DNA of 64,000 nt from Actinomycetospora chibensis. GTDB lineage: Bacteria; Actinomycetota; Actinomycetes; Mycobacteriales; Pseudonocardiaceae. Shown piece by piece: positions 61,464 to 64,000 of this stretch. The translations under genes were made by a program, and so were the position numbers. The stretch is from positions 186,001 through 250,000 of the forward strand of contig NZ_JAQZAM010000004.1 of NCBI RefSeq assembly GCF_028737215.1. Reading direction: 5' to 3'. The notes beneath the pieces were generated by a model. It saw nothing but the letters and a program-made list of their open reading frames with translations. It searched no databases and was not told the DNA's origin. Positions within the stretch are counted from its first letter, which is position 1; every line of letters begins with the position of its first letter.

Positions 61464-61515
61464 GACGAAGCGGCTTTCCTGGCGTTGAGTGCAAGCGAGG
61501 ACGCAGGGCTTGCAC
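61464..61515 (-). repeat. right 52-bp inverted repeat of AbiEi cassette
   Basis: Complement of the left repeat with 5 mismatches. It also folds by itself: GAGTGCAAGC and GCTTGCACTC are perfect 10-bp arms around an 11-nt loop. It lies 71 bp upstream of the enclosed gene. Confidence 0.75.
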
Positions 61516-61586
61516 TCGTAGGTGCACTCCCGCCACTCGTCACCCGTCACGACCCCGAAACACGGGGCGGAGGCCGACCCGCTCTC

Positions 61587-61613
61587 GTAGTCACGAAGAA
61601 ACACTTCGGAAAT
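61587..61613 (+). promoter_or_regulatory. AT-richer region with GlnR-like half-site
   Basis: GTAGT-6 nt-GAAAC-6 nt-GAAAT. GAAAC is the perfect GlnR b-half at the right spacing from a weak a-half. It stands in an unusually AT-rich stretch 150 nt before the MSMEG_0572-type gene. The rest of 61616-61763 has GC-rich small hairpins (for example GGTGCGC-AGG-GCGCACC) but no gene. Confidence 0.3.
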
Positions 61614-61763
61614 GGGCGGTTGGTGAGCTGATCGCAGCGAGGAACCGGGACCCCGGCGGGGTCGGCGAGGACCCCGCACCCCCGACCCCTCGCGCCCGAC
61701 GCCGTCGGGTGCGCAGGGCGCACCACGTTCCCGCTCCACCGAACGTCTCCGAGGGAGAACCGC

Positions 61764-62282
61764 ATGACCAGCACCGAGCTCTCCGACGTCGAGAAGAAGA
61801 GCCTCGAGGAGATCCCGCACCCGTCGCTGCCCGAGGGCTCGAGCATCTACGGCGGGACGAAGGTCTTCCCCGACCTGCAGGCCGAGAACGGCGAGAGCTA
61901 CTTCACGCTCGTCCACGGCATCGCGCACGAGTCGTCGGTCAGCTTCGTCGCCGTCCTCCAGGCCACCCGGGCGCTGCGCAAGGGCTTCGAGACGGCCATC
62001 TACTTCTACGGCCCCGGTTCCCTGAACTGCCTGGCCACGCGCGGCTTCCCCACCACGGGCAGCTCGGCGTTCCCCGGCGAGCACAACATCAACGACCAGC
62101 TCAAGACCTTCATCTCCGAGGGCGGCAAGGCCTACTGCTGCCGCTTCGGGCTGTCGCTGCACGGTGCCCGCGAGGAGGACCTCATCGAGGGCGTCATCCC
62201 CACGCACCCGCTCGACGTGCAGGACGCGCTCATCCACTTCGCCCGCAAGGGCGCGATCATCAACTCGACCTACCAGCTCTGA
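61764..62282 (+). CDS. MSMEG_0572/Sll0783-family nitrogen starvation response protein
   Basis: A 172-residue cytosolic protein: EIPHPSLPEGSSIYGGTKVFPDLQ near residue 16, FTLVHGIAHESSVSFVAVLQATRALRKGF near 47, AIYFYGPGSLNCLATRGFPTTG near 77 and CCRFGLSLHG near 128. This is the MSMEG_0572/Sll0783 family, the first gene of the Nit1C cluster, raised under nitrogen starvation in cyanobacteria and linked with cyanide-nitrogen use in pseudomonads. Its biochemical role is unknown. ATG 61764 follows CGAGGGAGAA. Confidence 0.87.
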   Translation: MTSTELSDVEKKSLEEIPHPSLPEGSSIYGGTKVFPDLQAENGESYFTLVHGIAHESSVSFVAVLQATRALRKGFETAIYFYGPGSLNCLATRGFPTTGSSAFPGEHNINDQLKTFISEGGKAYCCRFGLSLHGAREEDLIEGVIPTHPLDVQDALIHFARKGAIINSTYQL

Positions 62283-62368
62283 CACGCACGGCCCCGGTGC
62301 GGGGGCGGCACGCCCGTCCCCGCACCGCGCCCGTGACACCCCGAGTCGAGCGCCCCGGAGGTCCGCTG

Positions 62369-63508
62369 ATGTCGTCCCCGCAATCCGACCTGGGCCTGTC
62401 CGCCCGTTCCGAAGTGGCCGTCCGCGGTGTGGCGCTCGACCTCCCCTCCGACGAGCCGACCACCTCGGTGGACCTCGGCTCCACCATCCCCCTGCGCCGC
62501 CCCGGCGGCGCCGGACCGTCCGCCGACGGCCACGTGCTCGTCGACGGCCTCAGGACCACGATCCCGATCAACCCGGCGAGCCCCTACCGGCTGCGCGACG
62601 GGCGCCTCGTGCGCACCGGTCCCGACGGCGGGGTCACCGACCTGGGCGTCGAGGTCGCCACCGTCGCCCGCCCCGCGTTCTACGACCTCACGACGGCCGA
62701 CGGCGTGCCCTACGAGAAGATCGCCCGCCTGCACGGCGACGACGTGCTCGCGACGACGGTCGTGCAGACCTGCGTGCGCTACGGCGAGCAGGACCGCTGC
62801 CGGTTCTGCGCCATCGAGCAGTCGCTGCGCACCGGCGCCACGACCGCGGTGAAGACGCCCGAGCAGCTCGCGGAGGTCGCCGAGGCCGCGGTCCGCCTCG
62901 ACGGCGTGCGGCAGATGGTGCTGACCACCGGGACGAGCAACGGCCGCGACCGCGGCGCCCGACACCTCGCCCGTTGCGTCCGGGCGATCAGGGCGGCGGT
63001 GCCGGGCCTGCCGATCCAGGTGCAGTGCGAGCCGCCCGCGCCCTCCGACCTCGCGGCCCTGCAGGAGCTCCGCGACGCCGGCGCCGACGCCATCGGCATC
63101 CACGTCGAGTCCCTCGACGACGACGTGCGCGCACGCTGGATGCCGGGCAAGGCGTCCGTGCCCCTGTCCCAGTACCGGCTGGCCTGGGACGAGAGCGTCC
63201 GCCTCTTCGGCCCGAACGCCGTCTCGACCTACCTCATCGTCGGCCTCGGCGAGGACCCCGACGAGCTGGTCGCCGGCGCCGCCGAGCTCGTCGACCGCGG
63301 CGTCTACCCGTTCGTCGTCCCCTACCGCCCGATCCCGGGCACCCTGGCGTTCGCCGACGGCGACCCCGCGCCGGATCCCGAGCTGCTCGCCGAGGTCACC
63401 GCCCGCGTCGCCAAGATCCTCGTCGCCGCCGGCATGCGCGGCGCCGACCAGGCCGCCGGATGCGCGGCGTGCGGTGCGTGCTCGGCGCTGTCCGCGGCGG
63501 GGGGCTGA
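62369..63508 (+). CDS. MSMEG_0568-family radical SAM protein
   Basis: A 379-residue radical SAM protein of the Nit1C cluster. The cluster cysteines are in CVRYGEQDRCRFC (C-x8-C-x2-C), not the usual C-x3-C-x2-C. MVLTTGTSNGRDRG near residue 193, IQVQCEPPAPSDL near 219, IGIHVESLDDDVRARWMPGK near 247 and YLIVGLGEDPDELV near 287 are typical barrel motifs. Near the end GCAACGACS adds a C-x2-C-x2-C, perhaps for a second cluster. The reaction is unknown. ATG 62369 follows CGGAGG. The gap to the previous gene is 86 bp; no nitrilase lies between. Confidence 0.85.
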   Translation: MSSPQSDLGLSARSEVAVRGVALDLPSDEPTTSVDLGSTIPLRRPGGAGPSADGHVLVDGLRTTIPINPASPYRLRDGRLVRTGPDGGVTDLGVEVATVARPAFYDLTTADGVPYEKIARLHGDDVLATTVVQTCVRYGEQDRCRFCAIEQSLRTGATTAVKTPEQLAEVAEAAVRLDGVRQMVLTTGTSNGRDRGARHLARCVRAIRAAVPGLPIQVQCEPPAPSDLAALQELRDAGADAIGIHVESLDDDVRARWMPGKASVPLSQYRLAWDESVRLFGPNAVSTYLIVGLGEDPDELVAGAAELVDRGVYPFVVPYRPIPGTLAFADGDPAPDPELLAEVTARVAKILVAAGMRGADQAAGCAACGACSALSAAGG

Positions 63509-63513
63509 GGTCC

Positions 63514-64000
63514 GTGTCGATCCTCGACGACCACGCGTTCGGGCTCGGCGCCGCCGACGAGATCCTCGGCGGCCGGGCGCGCCGCCGTCCCCACGACGTC
63601 ACGATCACCGAGGCGCCGGCGATCGACGCCCGGCACCCCGACGTGGTCGCCCACCGGGCGCTGCGGCGCGCGGTCTTCGTCGACGAGCAGGGCCTCTTCC
63701 CGGGCGGAGCGGCCGGCGACCTCGACGGGCACGACCACGACCCGCGCGCGATCGTCCTCGTCGCCCGCGACGGAGCCGGCGAGGTCCTCGGCGGGGTGCG
63801 TCTGGCCCCCGTCGACCCCGACGCCTCGCGTCCCGACCTCGGCTGGTGGACGGGCAGCCGCCTCGTCGTCGCCCCGACGGCGCGCCGACGGGCGGGCGTG
63901 CGGGTGGGGGCCGCGCTGGTGCGCGCCGCGTGCGCCCGCGCCGAGGCCGCCGGCGTGCTGCGGTTCGAGGCCGAGGTCCAGGCCGCCAACGAGACACTGT
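63514..64000 (+). CDS. MSMEG_0567/Sll0786-family GNAT acetyltransferase, 5' part
   Basis: The frame is open from GTG 63514 to the right edge (162 codons). RALRRAVFVDEQGLFPG near residue 50, DLDGHDHDPRAIVLVARD near 71, VLGGVRLAP near 92 and RLVVAPTARRRAGVRVGAALVRAA near 113 are GNAT-fold motifs, and the combination matches the Nit1C N-acetyltransferase family. It starts 5 bp after the radical SAM stop, so the three genes form one operon that continues beyond the window. Confidence 0.8.
   Translation, partial: MSILDDHAFGLGAADEILGGRARRRPHDVTITEAPAIDARHPDVVAHRALRRAVFVDEQGLFPGGAAGDLDGHDHDPRAIVLVARDGAGEVLGGVRLAPVDPDASRPDLGWWTGSRLVVAPTARRRAGVRVGAALVRAACARAEAAGVLRFEAEVQAANETL

Overview
The window is about 74% GC, densely coded on both strands, and its gene content is that of a mycolata-like actinomycete. 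The sigE-rseA-htrA-tatB block, gpgS, the Mrp-DUF1003-MgtE/CBS block and the moeZ-DUF3152-TetR-DUF3107-ferritin-like-DEAD run all match gene orders known from Mycobacterium. The very high GC, the menaquinone genes and many leaderless GTG/ATG starts point to Pseudonocardiales (Pseudonocardia/Actinomycetospora type). The species cannot be named from sequence alone. I saw no rRNA, tRNA, CRISPR array, phage or transposase gene.

Layout. 1-10.6 kb: end of a DUF1275 membrane protein, dapE, a WrbA-type quinone reductase, two overlapping LOG-family genes, a RibD-like reductase, folP2-like, gpgS, a DivIVA-domain protein, an SRPBCC protein, tag, a tiny DUF3117 gene, pepA and an O-methyltransferase. 10.7-14.5 kb: the envelope-stress block sigE-rseA-(32-codon leader ORF)-htrA-tatB. 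14.5-18.1 kb: an adenylate-cyclase-domain protein, a MarR regulator divergent from an extradiol (DODA-type) dioxygenase, and rsgA. 18.2-27.8 kb: mrp, DUF1003, an MgtE-N/CBS protein, an Mcl/CitE-like lyase, an acyl-CoA dehydrogenase, a glycine-zipper stress protein, corA, a MaoC hydratase, a NUDIX hydrolase, and a small membrane protein followed by a PH-domain protein. 27.8-40.8 kb: PHP phosphoesterase, RecB-like nuclease, MpaB-like oxygenase, two alpha/beta hydrolases, a PQQ-propeller lipoprotein-like protein, a DEAD-box helicase, ferritin-like, DUF3107, TetR, DUF3152 and moeZ. 40.8-44.8 kb: a dctA transporter with a CitA/DcuS-like sensor kinase and an OmpR-type regulator in an unusual convergent, overlapping arrangement. 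45.2-49.3 kb: a single 1357-residue protein fusing a CE4 polysaccharide deacetylase, a GT2 polysaccharide synthase and an acyltransferase-3 domain. 49.4-55.0 kb: a frameshifted small gene, a dienelactone hydrolase, an NmrA-type protein, and menaquinone genes menB, menE and menC. 55.0-64 kb: a nitrogen-flavoured region with cyanase, a NarK-type nitrate transporter, uroporphyrinogen-III synthase and sirohydrochlorin chelatase, an AbiEi/DUF559-like gene boxed by 52-bp inverted repeats, and the first three genes of a Nit1C-type cluster (MSMEG_0572, MSMEG_0568 radical SAM, MSMEG_0567 GNAT), which runs off the right edge.

How the genes fit together. Several neighbouring sets make functional units. 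MarR, DODA and the distant wrbA share an operator-like motif and may form a quinone/catechol response. NarK, HemD and CbiX would import nitrate/nitrite and make siroheme for nitrite reductase. Cyanase and the Nit1C genes fit use of cyanate/cyanide-type nitrogen. menB, menE and menC make menaquinone precursors. Many genes start on, or within a few bases of, the expected transcription start (TANNNT hexamer 5-9 nt before the start codon), so leaderless expression is common here. The most unusual objects are the three-domain polysaccharide enzyme, the inverted-repeat cassette, the convergent two-component pair beside dctA, and the overlapping menE/menC promoters.
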